Source: JADJXM01 sp937967285 (GTDB lineage: Bacteria > Acidobacteriota > Blastocatellia > RBC074). From it: DNA of 64,000 nt. A model generated the notes under the pieces. It made no database searches and was not told the origin of the DNA. It was given only the letters and a program-made list of their open reading frames with translations. The stretch lies in assembly GCA_050249535.1 (NCBI GenBank), contig JBFWQI010000015.1:1-64000 (forward strand), given 5' to 3'. This document shows positions 19,383-28,688 of the stretch, in pieces; the first letter of the stretch is position 1; each line of letters opens with the position of its first letter. The position numbers and the translations under genes are program-made.

Positions 19383-20177
19383 TTATAGAAGAGGTTTGGG
19401 TCTGCTCTTTTCGATATGTGTGGCGATTCTGCGCTGGGTAAGAGCGATCAGCTCAGCCGGCGTGCAGGGCATGGCTCGGAATTTCGGCATGATACCGGCC
19501 AGTTCCCCCGTGAAATTGAGCAGCGTCCTGTCGACCAGAATCGGGATATCGATATGGGTGATACTTCTCCGGATCTGTTCTAGAACACGCTGAATACTGG
19601 GTGTCGAGACCTGAACGATGGCGATGTCGTGAGGCGAAGCCAGGGCGTCGGGCAGATTTCCAAGATCGAAGACAGTGGTCGTATCGGCCGATCCGTCCCT
19701 GATCGAACGCCTGAACTCGGAACTGGCGCCGGGAGATTCGCTGACCAGAAGCAGTCTGGGTTGTTTCGATTCAGGGGCTTTCCGTCCGGCCGACGATGCC
19801 TTGTCGAGCAGGTAATGAAGCTCGAGCGGGTGAATCGGCTTGCCGATGAAATCATCGGCCCCGAGCCTGATGGCGAGCAGTTCATTTTCATTGATCGCAT
19901 CGCCGGTGGTGACGATGACATTGGTTTGCGGCGAATCGGCTTTGATCTCGCGCAGCACATCGAAACCGGACCTGTCGGGTAAATGGATGTCGAGCAGCAC
20001 GGATTGCGGATGTTCAGCCCTGAACAGACGCAGCCCCTCCGCTGCAGTCTCGGCCTCGATCGGCCGATAACCGATCTCCTCGAGAACCTCTCTCAACACC
20101 AGCCTGAACGACTCTTCATCATCGACAATCAATACCTTCCGCCTCTCCTGATCGGCCGCAACAGATTTCTCGGTCAT
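19383..20177 (-). CDS. Response regulator with a receiver domain and a degenerate second receiver-like domain
   Basis: A 264-residue protein. Residues 13-130 form a canonical receiver: KVLIVDDEES, phosphoacceptor in SVLLDIHLPDRSG, VIVTTGD and the FIGKPIHPLELH lysine. Residues 140-255 (RLLLVSESPGAS ... DIAIVQVSTPSIQRVL ... DIPILVD) look like a second receiver fold without the acidic phosphorylation site. No DNA-binding domain is present, so it may act by protein interaction or be the target of a phosphorelay. It is divergent from the stress-protein operon and may regulate it. GGGGGTGAG lies before its ATG. Confidence 0.82.
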   Translation of the reverse strand: MTEKSVAADQERRKVLIVDDEESFRLVLREVLEEIGYRPIEAETAAEGLRLFRAEHPQSVLLDIHLPDRSGFDVLREIKADSPQTNVIVTTGDAINENELLAIRLGADDFIGKPIHPLELHYLLDKASSAGRKAPESKQPRLLLVSESPGASSEFRRSIRDGSADTTTVFDLGNLPDALASPHDIAIVQVSTPSIQRVLEQIRRSITHIDIPILVDRTLLNFTGELAGIMPKFRAMPCTPAELIALTQRRIATHIEKSRPKPLL

Positions 20178-20494
20178 GACTCACCCCCGGATCTCGCACA
20201 ATAGCGCTATTACAAAATGCAATCCTCATACCACTTGGCGATTCGACCGGTGTCCGGCGCCCGTGATCTTTCCTGCGACCTTATCCATCAGTCCAAACCG
20301 GATGATAGTTCGACCGCAAATGTGCCTGTTGAAAGGCCCCGGCGCTTGTGAAAAACCTTCTCAAACGGCCGACAGGTTGCGAATTTTTCCGCGTTCGAAA
20401 GAGGCAATTTCCTCAATTCGCGCCCGCAATACGAGAAAATCCAGTGTTTTGCGGGCGGCACGGGCATTGCTGAAGAAATTTTCCGGAGGTCGAT
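20178..20494. other. Intergenic region between divergent response regulator and stress genes
   Basis: No gene is recognised in these 317 bases. The only motif I can support is the sigma-54-like promoter at 20456-20471 next to the universal stress gene. There is no obvious tRNA or strong terminator. Confidence 0.5.
20456..20471 (+). promoter_or_regulatory. Putative sigma-54 promoter of the universal stress operon
   Basis: CGGCACG-GGCA-TTGCT matches the -24/-12 consensus (TGGCACG-N4-TTGCW) except for the first base. The invariant GG (20457-20458) and GC (20469-20470) are correctly spaced. Transcription would begin near 20482, leaving a short leader that still contains the GGAGG ribosome site at 20485-20489. 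Confidence 0.5.
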
Positions 20495-21385
20495 ATGATT
20501 AATTTACGACGCATTCTGTGTCCGACAGATCTGTCACCGGAATCGGATGAGGCGCTGAGATACGCGATCGCGCTGGCCAGGGCCTATGATGCGAAACTGG
20601 TGATGAGTCATTGTATTGAGTCTCCGTCGTTCAACACGGAATCGGGACGGGAACAGATCAGGAAAACGATCGAGGACGGGGTAAGTTCTCATCTTGTCTT
20701 CGGCGGGCCGTCTTCCCTTGATTATGAGATATCGATATTCGAGGGCACGCCCGACACCTGTATTCCGCAAACCGCGGCGATGCAGCATGTGGATCTGATC
20801 GTGATGCGATCGAGGCGGAGACCGATAGCCGCCGCGCTTCTGGGCTCGACGGCGGAGGCGGTCTGTCGAACCGCGCCGTGTCCTGTCCTGGTGACGCATC
20901 CTCACGAACACGAATGGGTGGGCAAGACGACGGGAGAGATCGACCTCAAGAAGATCCTGGTTGCGCACGACTTTTCGATCGATTCCGAGCTGGCGCTTTC
21001 ATATGGTCTGCTGCTGGCTCAGGAATATCAGGCGGAAGTCCATCTGATGCACGTGCTGCCGTACGCTCCCGCGCCGGTCGGACAGGGCATGTCGATGGGA
21101 GAGACGGATGCTTTCGAGCAGGCGTCAAAGCGACTGCAGGAATCGATTCCCGAAGAGGTCTACCTGTGGTGCAAGGTCAGACAGGTCATTCGCTCCGGTC
21201 AGCCGTATCGTGAGATACTGACTTACGCTGAGGAAGAAAAAATCGACCTTGTCTGCATGGGCGTTCACGGAGCAGGATTCGCGATGCGGGCGCTGTTCGG
21301 GTCGAACGCGGACCGCGTTCTGCGTCAGGCTCCTTGCCCTGTGCTGATCACGCGACCGCTCAAACCATACGTAAAGGAGGCCTGA
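20495..21385 (+). CDS. Tandem-domain universal stress protein
   Basis: A 296-residue protein with two UspA folds. Domain 1 (residues 5-145) starts ILCPTDLSPESDEAL and ends CRTAPCPVLVT; domain 2 (150-290) starts KILVAHDFSIDSELAL and has the ATP-binding type loop MGVHGAGFAMRALFGSNADRVLRQAPCPVLI, matching GxHGxxxxxxxxxGS. The first domain has a less typical loop (MRSRRRPIAAALLGSTAEAV). Tandem Usps are often linked to starvation, hypoxia or respiration arrest. GGAGG precedes the ATG. It is the first gene of a likely operon that continues to 26839. Confidence 0.93.
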   Translation: MINLRRILCPTDLSPESDEALRYAIALARAYDAKLVMSHCIESPSFNTESGREQIRKTIEDGVSSHLVFGGPSSLDYEISIFEGTPDTCIPQTAAMQHVDLIVMRSRRRPIAAALLGSTAEAVCRTAPCPVLVTHPHEHEWVGKTTGEIDLKKILVAHDFSIDSELALSYGLLLAQEYQAEVHLMHVLPYAPAPVGQGMSMGETDAFEQASKRLQESIPEEVYLWCKVRQVIRSGQPYREILTYAEEEKIDLVCMGVHGAGFAMRALFGSNADRVLRQAPCPVLITRPLKPYVKEA

Positions 21386-21387
21386 TT

Positions 21388-21861
<474 letters not shown>

Positions 21862-21887
21862 TCATCAGGGATAGCGGAGGCGGAACA

Positions 21888-22307
21888 ATGATCAAGCAGA
21901 TGGGAGAGAGGGAGGCCCGCGAGATGCTCGGCAATGAGGTGCTCGGCCGGCTCGGTTGCAACGTGGATGGCGCTCCATACGTTCTGCCCATCAATTACGT
22001 TTACGAGGACGGCGTGGCATGGATTCATTCCCTTCCGGGCTTGAAGATCGATGCCATGCGCCGGAGTCCGAGAGTCTGCCTGCAGATCGACGAGATCAGG
22101 GACGCCTATCACTGGCGGAGCGTCATCGCCTGGGGAGAATTCGAGGAGGTGACCGACGAGCAGATGAAGGAACAGGCGCTGGTCAAACTCTTCCAGCGAC
22201 TGCCGCATCTGACGCCCGTCGAATCGAGGATGGCAAAGACTTCGTATCAGAGCATCGTTTTCCGCATCAAGTTCGACAAGGTTACGGGAGTATTTGAAAA
22301 CTGGTAA
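21888..22307 (+). CDS. Pyridoxamine 5'-phosphate oxidase-like flavin-binding protein
   Basis: A 139-residue split-barrel protein of the NimA/pyridoxamine oxidase-related group. The N-terminus MIKQMGEREAREMLGNEVLGRLGCNVDGAPYVLPINYVYEDG is the typical flavin-barrel start, then IHSLPGLKIDAMRRSPRVCLQID and SVIAWGEFEEV. Such proteins bind FMN or F420 and reduce nitro compounds or act as redox sensors; the exact substrate is unknown. GGAGGCGGAACA lies before the ATG. It follows the Usp gene by 26 bases, and this pairing with Usps is also seen in hypoxia regulons. Confidence 0.85.
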   Translation: MIKQMGEREAREMLGNEVLGRLGCNVDGAPYVLPINYVYEDGVAWIHSLPGLKIDAMRRSPRVCLQIDEIRDAYHWRSVIAWGEFEEVTDEQMKEQALVKLFQRLPHLTPVESRMAKTSYQSIVFRIKFDKVTGVFENW

Positions 22308-22437
22308 GGATTGTCGCCACTCTCTTTCATCTCCTTCACTGACGGGAGGCGGAGGCGTCACGGTTCAGCAGCCGATTCAACTTCCAGCAGGTGTGGATCG
22401 CGGCGCCTTCGTCGATCGCTGACTAACATACTTTGAT

Positions 22438-22461
22438 ACGGCAAACAGTCATGTTTGCCGT
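22438..22461 (+). promoter_or_regulatory. Inverted repeat before the formate dehydrogenase gene
   Basis: ACGGCAAACA (22438-22447), loop GTCA, TGTTTGCCGT (22452-22461) is a perfect 10-base stem followed by AATTTGTTTT. It may be a terminator or attenuator ending the stress-gene transcript, or an operator placed 30 bases before the next ATG. Confidence 0.6.
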
Positions 22462-22490
22462 AATTTGTTTTGGCTGGATGGAGGACGGTC

Positions 22491-25160
22491 ATGGCCAGAG
22501 TCAGGATCAACAAGCAGGAATATTCGTTCGATGGATCATTCACCATCCTCGAAGCGCTGAAGGACGCCGGGATAGAGGTTCCGACGCTCTGCCACGACGA
22601 TCGGCTCGAGCCGTGCGGCGATTGCCGGATGTGCCTGGTCGAGATCGCCGGCCGGAACAGCCCCGCGACATCCTGCACGACGCGGCTCGAGGACGGGATG
22701 GAGATCGAGACGCACACGCCGGCGCTGGAGAGCGAAAGACGGGCGCTGCTGGCGATGATGGCCGACAGGTATCCGGCCGAACAGGTCGAACGCTTTCCCG
22801 GCAAACCCTTTCACGGGTATCTGCGCGATTACGGCCTGGAAGGGGCCTGCGCGGGCGTTACAGATCCGGCGAAGATCGACGATTCGCATCCATACATTCG
22901 CGTCGATATGTCCAGGTGCATCGACTGTTATCGCTGCATCAGGATTTGTCGCGAGGTCCAGGGCCAGTTCGTCTGGCACATGCAGGGTCGAGGATCGACG
23001 ATCAGGATCGCGCCCGATTCGATGGACGGGCTGCTCGACAGCACCTGCGTCAGTTGCGGCGCCTGCGTCGACACGTGTCCGACGGGAGCGCTCGAGGATG
23101 TCATGATCGCGCGTCACGGCGAGCCTGAGGCGTGGACGAGAACGACCTGTCCCTACTGCGGGACCGGGTGCGAGATGGAGGTCGGCGTCAGGGCCGGGCG
23201 GATGATCTCCGTCCGGCCGTATCTCGAGGCGCCGGTCAACCGCGGACACCTCTGCGTCAAGGGGCGGTACGCCTTCAATTTCGTATACGCCCGTGATCGC
23301 GTCACCGCGCCGATGATTCGCAGGGACGGCACCTGGCGCGAAGTCGGCTGGGACGAGGCGCTGGAATTCACCGCGTCGGAGTTGCGCCGGATGATCGAAA
23401 GTCATGGTCCGGACAGCGTGGGAATGCTGGGATCGTCGCGCGCCACGAACGAGGAGAACTATCTGACGCAGAAGTTCGCGCGCGTCGTGCTGGGAACCAA
23501 CAACGTCGACTGCTGCGCGAGAGTCTGCCATGCGCCGACCGCCGCGGCGATGAAGGCCGTGCTGGGCACGGGAGCGGCGACCAACTCTTACGACGACATC
23601 GAACTCGCCTCGACGATCATGGTCTGCGGATCGAACACGACGGAAAATCATCCGGTCATCGGCGCGCGGATCAGGCAGGCAGCACTGAAGGGCGCCAGGC
23701 TGATCGTGATCGATCCGCGGAGGATCGAGCTGGCCGACATCGCGGACGTTCACCTGCAGCTCAGACCCGGGACCAACGTCGCGCTCTTCAATTCGCTGGC
23801 CGCGGCCATCGTCGATGAAGGGCTCTGCGACCAGTCGTTCCTCGAGGACCGAGTCATCGACCACGAGGAGTTCTTCGCCTTCATCAGGGAATTCCTGCCG
23901 GAGAAGATCGGGCCGTTGTGCGGCGTCGAACCGGAGCTGATCCGGCGCGCGGCGCGGCTCTACGCGACCGCCAAACCGGCCATGTGCATTCACGGACTCG
24001 GAATGACCGAGCACACGCAGGGGACCGAGGGCGTGATGGCGCTCTCGAACCTGTCGCTGCTGACCGGCAACATCGGCATCCCCGGCGGCGGCGTCAATCC
24101 GATGCGCGGCCAGAACAACGTTCAGGGCTCGGCTCACATGGGCTGCGAGCCCGCGCACCTGACGGGCTATGTCGGCCTCGATGCCGGCAGGCAGGCATTC
24201 GAATCGGTCTGGAAGTCTCCGCTGCCGTCGACGCGCGGTCTCAACATGATGGAGATGATGGACGCCATGCGCGATGGCCGCGTCAAGGCGCTCTGGACGA
24301 TCGGTTACGACATCCTGCTGACCAACGCGAACGCCTCGTCAACCCGACAGGCGCTCGACAACCTCGAACTGGTCATCATCCAGGACCTGTTTATGAACGA
24401 AACCGCGCGCGAATACGGGACGGTCTTCCTGCCCGTCGCCTCGTCGTTCGAGAAGGACGGCACGTTCATGAACGCCGAGCGGAGAATCCAGATGGTCAGG
24501 CGCGTGATCGATCCGCCGGGCGAGGCGAAGTCCGACTGGGAGGTCATCCGTGACGTCGCGCGCGCGATGGGATACGGGGACCAGTTCGACTTCGGATCGG
24601 CCGGGGAGATCTGGGACGAGGTCAGAGCGCTCTGGCCGGCCGGCCGCGGCATCAGCTACGAGCGACTCAGGGAACGCGGCATCCAGTGGCCCTGTCCGGA
24701 CGAATCGCATCCCGGGACGCGCATTCTTCATGTCGAATCCTTCCCGCACGGCAGAAAGACGAACCTGCGGACGATTCCCTATCGACCGACGCCCGAGACG
24801 ATCAGCGACCGTTACCCGCTGCTGCTGATCACAGGCCGGACGCTCCATCAGTTCAATGCCGGGACGATGACGATGCGAACCAGGAACCGCAACTTGCGCG
24901 AGACCGATTATCTTGATATCTCTCCAATGGATGCGGAGCGGCTGAGCGTCAGCGACGGCGAATTCGTCAGGCTGAGCAGTCATTACGGAGAAGCCGTCAT
25001 CCCGGTCGAGGTCAATGATGCCGTCAGGCCCGGCGAACTGTTCACGACGTTTCATACCGCCGAGGTCTTTCTGAACAACGTCACAAGTCCGCTCCGCGAT
25101 GCATTGACCGAGGCGCCGGAATACAAGGTGACCGCAGTGCGCGTCGACAAGATCGATTGA
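22491..25160 (+). CDS. fdhA: Formate dehydrogenase alpha subunit, NAD-type with N-terminal iron-sulfur region (Cys form)
   Basis: An 889-residue cytoplasmic molybdopterin (or tungstopterin) enzyme oxidising formate to carbon dioxide. Order: a 2Fe-2S domain (Cys34, 45, 48 and 62), a His-Cys segment (near residue 110-120), two 4Fe-4S clusters (CIDCYRCIRIC near 143 and CVSCGACVDTC near 186), the 4Fe-4S of the catalytic domain (CPYCGTGC near 220), and the active-site region DCCARVCHAPT with Cys346 where other enzymes have selenocysteine. The C-terminal cofactor domain has RTLHQFNAGTMT and the end HTAEVFLNNVTSP. GGATGGAGG precedes the ATG at 22491. Diaphorase subunits (FdsB/FdsG type) are not adjacent, so its electron acceptor is unknown. 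Confidence 0.93.
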   Translation: MARVRINKQEYSFDGSFTILEALKDAGIEVPTLCHDDRLEPCGDCRMCLVEIAGRNSPATSCTTRLEDGMEIETHTPALESERRALLAMMADRYPAEQVERFPGKPFHGYLRDYGLEGACAGVTDPAKIDDSHPYIRVDMSRCIDCYRCIRICREVQGQFVWHMQGRGSTIRIAPDSMDGLLDSTCVSCGACVDTCPTGALEDVMIARHGEPEAWTRTTCPYCGTGCEMEVGVRAGRMISVRPYLEAPVNRGHLCVKGRYAFNFVYARDRVTAPMIRRDGTWREVGWDEALEFTASELRRMIESHGPDSVGMLGSSRATNEENYLTQKFARVVLGTNNVDCCARVCHAPTAAAMKAVLGTGAATNSYDDIELASTIMVCGSNTTENHPVIGARIRQAALKGARLIVIDPRRIELADIADVHLQLRPGTNVALFNSLAAAIVDEGLCDQSFLEDRVIDHEEFFAFIREFLPEKIGPLCGVEPELIRRAARLYATAKPAMCIHGLGMTEHTQGTEGVMALSNLSLLTGNIGIPGGGVNPMRGQNNVQGSAHMGCEPAHLTGYVGLDAGRQAFESVWKSPLPSTRGLNMMEMMDAMRDGRVKALWTIGYDILLTNANASSTRQALDNLELVIIQDLFMNETAREYGTVFLPVASSFEKDGTFMNAERRIQMVRRVIDPPGEAKSDWEVIRDVARAMGYGDQFDFGSAGEIWDEVRALWPAGRGISYERLRERGIQWPCPDESHPGTRILHVESFPHGRKTNLRTIPYRPTPETISDRYPLLLITGRTLHQFNAGTMTMRTRNRNLRETDYLDISPMDAERLSVSDGEFVRLSSHYGEAVIPVEVNDAVRPGELFTTFHTAEVFLNNVTSPLRDALTEAPEYKVTAVRVDKID

Positions 25161-26839
25161 TGAACATCATCGCGGCAGTCAGAGAGACTCATATCCGACG
25201 CTATCGGCAGATCGCAGAGGTCCTGAGTCTTCACGGTTTCGGATACCTGACCGAGCAGATCGGGCTGGACAGATTCTCGCCGACGCGGCACCGCGACGAC
25301 GGATTCGAGGGTCCGCTCTCTCCGGCTGAGCATCTCCGCACGGCGCTCGAGGAGCTCGGCCCCACCTTCATCAAGCTCGGACAGCTCCTCTCGACCCGTC
25401 CCGACATCCTGCCCCGCGACTTCATCGAGGAACTATCGAAACTTCAGGACGACGCACCGCCCTTTCCTGGCGAAACGGCCGCTGCCAGAATCGAAGAGGA
25501 GATGGGACACCCCATCCGGGACCTCTTCGCCGAGTTCGAGCTGAAGCCGATCGCCGCGGCATCGATCGGTCAGGCGCACGCGGCGCGAATGTTCGACGGG
25601 ACTGAAGTCATCGTCAAGGTCCGACGCCCGGGAGTCGTCTCGCAGATCGAGGAAGACCTCGAAATTCTGCACAATATCGCGGCGGTGGCCGATCGGCGCT
25701 GGGCCCTGGCGCGACATTACGACCTGCTCGGACTGACGCGCGAATTCGCCAGAACGCTTCGCTCAGAACTCGACTATATTCACGAAGGTCATAACGCCGA
25801 ACGCTTCGCGGAAAACTTCAGGGACGACGCTTCGGTCCACATTCCCCGCATCTTCTGGGACACGACCACCTCGCGCGTGCTGACGCTCGAACGCATCCGC
25901 GGGGTCAAGATCAGCGATCTGGACAAGCAGGACGACTTCCGCGTCGATCATCGCACGCTGGCCGAGCGCGGCACTCAGGTCATCCTCAAGATGGTCTTCG
26001 AGGACGGCTTCTTCCACGCAGACCTTCACCCGGGCAACTTCTTCATCGAATCAGACGGACGCTTCGGGCTGATCGACTTCGGCATGGTCGGGCAGATCGA
26101 CGAGAAGACGCAGGACTATCTCGCCAATCTGATCATGGCCCTGACCTATCAGGACTACGACCGGCTGACCGATTCATTGCTCGAACTGGAAGCGAATATT
26201 CACAACGTCGACCGGAGGGCGCTCAGGAAGGACCTCGAGCGGCTGATCAAACCGTATTACGGCAAGCCGCTCGGCGGCGTGAGCATGACCGATCTTTTCA
26301 ATGAAGCCTTCACGCTGATCCGCCGCCATCACCTGCGCCTGCCGCCGAACCTGGCATTGCTGGTCAAGACGATTATCATCGCCGAAGGTCTCGGGACGCG
26401 ACTGGATCCCGACTTCCATCTGACATCCGTCATCGAACCTTACGCCGACAGGCTGATGATCGAACGTCTCTCGCCGACCCGCCTGATCAGGAAACTCGGA
26501 CGCGCCGGGCTCGAAACCGCGCGCCTGAGCACGGAGATCCCGCGCCAGCTCAGGCAGATCCTCGGCGAGATCGAACGCGGCGGCTTCGAGGTCGGAATGA
26601 AACGCGGCGCCCTCGATCCGTTCATCGTCAGACTCGAGGGAATGGTCAACCGGCTGGTCCTCGGCATGCTCGCTTCGGCCTTCATCATCGGCCTGGCGAC
26701 GCTGCTTTCGGTCTATCATCCGCCCGGATGGGAGCGCTGGGCGGGAATCATGTTCGCGATCGGATTCGTGCTGGCGATCTGCCTCGGCATCTATCTCGCC
26801 TGGACGATTCTGACCACCGGCAGATCGAAGCGCGACTGA
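25160..26839 (+). CDS. UbiB/ABC1 (AarF) atypical kinase-like protein
   Basis: A 559-residue member of the UbiB family, which supports quinone biosynthesis through an atypical kinase/ATPase fold. Seen are the KxGQ motif (FIKLGQLLSTRPDILP, near 72), the Ala-rich loop AAASIGQAHAARM near 130, VKVRRPGV, the ExD region and the DFG-type GLIDFGMVG near 298, and two C-terminal membrane helices (near 495-550). The ATG overlaps the stop of the formate dehydrogenase gene (TGATG), so the two are translationally coupled. That association suggests a role in respiratory quinone supply for formate oxidation, but this is inference. Confidence 0.9.
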   Translation: MNIIAAVRETHIRRYRQIAEVLSLHGFGYLTEQIGLDRFSPTRHRDDGFEGPLSPAEHLRTALEELGPTFIKLGQLLSTRPDILPRDFIEELSKLQDDAPPFPGETAAARIEEEMGHPIRDLFAEFELKPIAAASIGQAHAARMFDGTEVIVKVRRPGVVSQIEEDLEILHNIAAVADRRWALARHYDLLGLTREFARTLRSELDYIHEGHNAERFAENFRDDASVHIPRIFWDTTTSRVLTLERIRGVKISDLDKQDDFRVDHRTLAERGTQVILKMVFEDGFFHADLHPGNFFIESDGRFGLIDFGMVGQIDEKTQDYLANLIMALTYQDYDRLTDSLLELEANIHNVDRRALRKDLERLIKPYYGKPLGGVSMTDLFNEAFTLIRRHHLRLPPNLALLVKTIIIAEGLGTRLDPDFHLTSVIEPYADRLMIERLSPTRLIRKLGRAGLETARLSTEIPRQLRQILGEIERGGFEVGMKRGALDPFIVRLEGMVNRLVLGMLASAFIIGLATLLSVYHPPGWERWAGIMFAIGFVLAICLGIYLAWTILTTGRSKRD

Positions 26840-26843
26840 TAGC

Positions 26844-27815
26844 TCACTTCGCGAGCACTCTCGCCAGTTGAAGCAGCTTTTCGTCGATACCTTTGGTCTT
26901 GCCTGAAATCTCCGCCAGCGGGGTCCGCGCGATCGTCCCGTTCTGGTATCCGATGAGGACGCCGTATTCCTCGCGCAGCAGGCTCTCGACGGCGGCCGCG
27001 CCGAATCTCGTCCCGAGCAGCCGGTCGAAGATACCCGGCGATCCTCCGCGCTGAACGTGCCCCAGAATCGTCACGCGCAGATCGAATCCCAGCCGCTCCC
27101 TGTTCAGTTTGAAGTAAGTCGCCAGACCTTCGGCGTTGTACTTCGAGCCTTCGGCGACGACGACGATGGCGTGAGGCTTGCCGCGTTCGTATGCCGCACG
27201 CAGCTCCTGGGCGACATCCTCCGGATCGACCGGAACCTCCGGGATGACGATCGACTCGGCGCCGCCCGCGATGCCGGTCATCAGGGCGATATACCCGCAG
27301 TCGCGCCCCATGACCTCGACCAGAAAAGCGCGCTGGTGCGAGGATGCCGTCACCTTCAGGCGACCGATCGCTTCGAGCGCGACATTGAGCGCGGTGTCGA
27401 CTCCGATCGTGATGTCGGTACCGCACAGATCATTGTCGATGGTCGAGGCGATGCCGACCACGGGAAATCCCTTGCGCCACAATGCATACGACCCGGTCTG
27501 CGTCCCGTTGCCGCCGATCACCACCAGCCCGTGGATGTTATGGCGCGAGAGCTGGCGCAGCGCGGCGCTCTGGCCTTCTTCGGTCTTGAACTCCTGACAC
27601 CGCGTGCTGCCGAGCATCGTCCCGGCATGCTGAATGATTCCACCGACCGACCGCGCATTGAGCTGCTCGATGTGGCCGGCAATCAGCCCCGAGAATCCCT
27701 GTTTGATTCCGAATACTTCTATTCCCTGATCGAGCGCCGTTCGCGTCACCGCGCGAATCGCCGCGTTCATCCCCGGAGCGTCTCCGCCGCTGGTCAATAC
27801 GCCGATTCTTCTCAT
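26844..27815 (-). CDS. pfkA: 6-phosphofructokinase
   Basis: Phosphorylates fructose 6-phosphate, the committed glycolytic step. The 323-residue length and motifs fit the PfkA family: TSGGDAPGMNA at residues 8-18, STIDNDLCGTD with the catalytic Asp (near 128), EVMGRDCGYIAL near 168 and HVQRGGSPGIFDR near 250. The nucleotide motif is GGNGTQ in place of GGDGS; the Gly at the fourth position argues for ATP over pyrophosphate, while Asn for Asp is unusual. It faces the UbiB gene with only four bases between the stops, and diverges from the next thioredoxin gene. Confidence 0.95.
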   Translation of the reverse strand: MRRIGVLTSGGDAPGMNAAIRAVTRTALDQGIEVFGIKQGFSGLIAGHIEQLNARSVGGIIQHAGTMLGSTRCQEFKTEEGQSAALRQLSRHNIHGLVVIGGNGTQTGSYALWRKGFPVVGIASTIDNDLCGTDITIGVDTALNVALEAIGRLKVTASSHQRAFLVEVMGRDCGYIALMTGIAGGAESIVIPEVPVDPEDVAQELRAAYERGKPHAIVVVAEGSKYNAEGLATYFKLNRERLGFDLRVTILGHVQRGGSPGIFDRLLGTRFGAAAVESLLREEYGVLIGYQNGTIARTPLAEISGKTKGIDEKLLQLARVLAK

Positions 27816-27975
27816 ACCCGTCTCCTTTTCTTTCCCGATCCGCTGATCGCCCGCTTGCCCGGCGGCCCGACTGCCTCTATTCTAAACCTCTTTGGCGCCC
27901 CGGCTGAAGAAATATCGATTATCGGTTATCATTGTGCTCCGCCCGTCAGATGATGCGAAGGACAGATTACGAAAT

Positions 27976-28650
27976 ATGAGCAATAACGCAGAAACAGGCA
28001 ATAGTTCATTCTGGAGACCGGCCAACATCGGGTTGATGATCGGTCTTATTATTCTGGTGGGCGCGATCGCCTCGGCTCTGCTGCCGGATCGCGATTCTTC
28101 GGTGACCGACGACCTGGCCGATTCGTCGGAACCGGTCACGGTCAGCCGCCCTTCAGCGACGCCCGCCGGACCGATGGTCTCGCGGCCTGCGCCGGCCAGT
28201 CCGTCGACGCCGCGCGCGCTTCCCGACGCCGTCAGGCAGGCCAGCTTCAAACTGATCAACGGCAAATCGAAGAAACTGGCGGATTACAAGGGCAAAGTGC
28301 TGATAGTCGACATCTGGGCGACCTGGTGCGGCCCCTGCCGTCAGGAGATCCCGCACCTGATCGAAATGGCCAAAGCCTACAAGAGCAAGGGCGTCGAGGT
28401 GATCGGACTGACGACCGAAAACCCCGAGACCGATGCCGACCTGGTCAAGTCCTTCACCGAGGAGTTCAAGATCAACTACCAGATCGGCTGGATCAACAGC
28501 CCGCTCTACGGCGGCCTGATGAACGGCCGCGGAGGCATCCCGCAGACTCTGATCATCGGGCGCGACGGCACGGTCCGCAATCATTTCGTCGGATTCCATC
28601 CGGTCATCAGCGTCCCGCAGATGAAGGCCGCGCTCGAAGCGGCTCTCTGA
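27976..28650 (+). CDS. Membrane-anchored TlpA/ResA-like thioredoxin
   Basis: A 224-residue thiol-disulfide reductase facing the periplasm. Residues about 17-38 form a signal anchor (IGLMIGLIILVGAIASALLP), residues 40-75 are a Pro/Ser-rich linker and the thioredoxin domain carries the active site WATWCGPCRQE near residue 120. The cis-Pro segment is GGIPQTLIIGRDG. ResA-like proteins reduce apocytochrome c or other exported proteins. The ATG at 27976 follows AAGGA about a dozen bases upstream. It is divergent from pfkA; its stop is followed by a GC-rich repeat arm. Confidence 0.92.
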   Translation: MSNNAETGNSSFWRPANIGLMIGLIILVGAIASALLPDRDSSVTDDLADSSEPVTVSRPSATPAGPMVSRPAPASPSTPRALPDAVRQASFKLINGKSKKLADYKGKVLIVDIWATWCGPCRQEIPHLIEMAKAYKSKGVEVIGLTTENPETDADLVKSFTEEFKINYQIGWINSPLYGGLMNGRGGIPQTLIIGRDGTVRNHFVGFHPVISVPQMKAALEAAL

Positions 28651-28655
28651 TTTTC

Positions 28656-28681
28656 CGGAGTGCGGCGCCTGCGGGCGCCGC
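28656..28681. repeat. GGAGTGCGGCGCC-family repeat arm
   Basis: A single self-complementary arm (GGCGCCTGCGGGCGCC core) with one base difference from the copies at 3061 and 57285. It fills the gap between the thioredoxin stop and the methyltransferase start, leaving no Shine-Dalgarno sequence for the latter. Confidence 0.8.
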
Positions 28682-28688
28682 TTTTGAC

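Noticed and set aside
20178..20494. Fnr or DosR box upstream of the stress genes
   Set aside because: I found no TTGAT-N4-ATCAA or comparable dyad. The hypoxia idea rests on gene content only.
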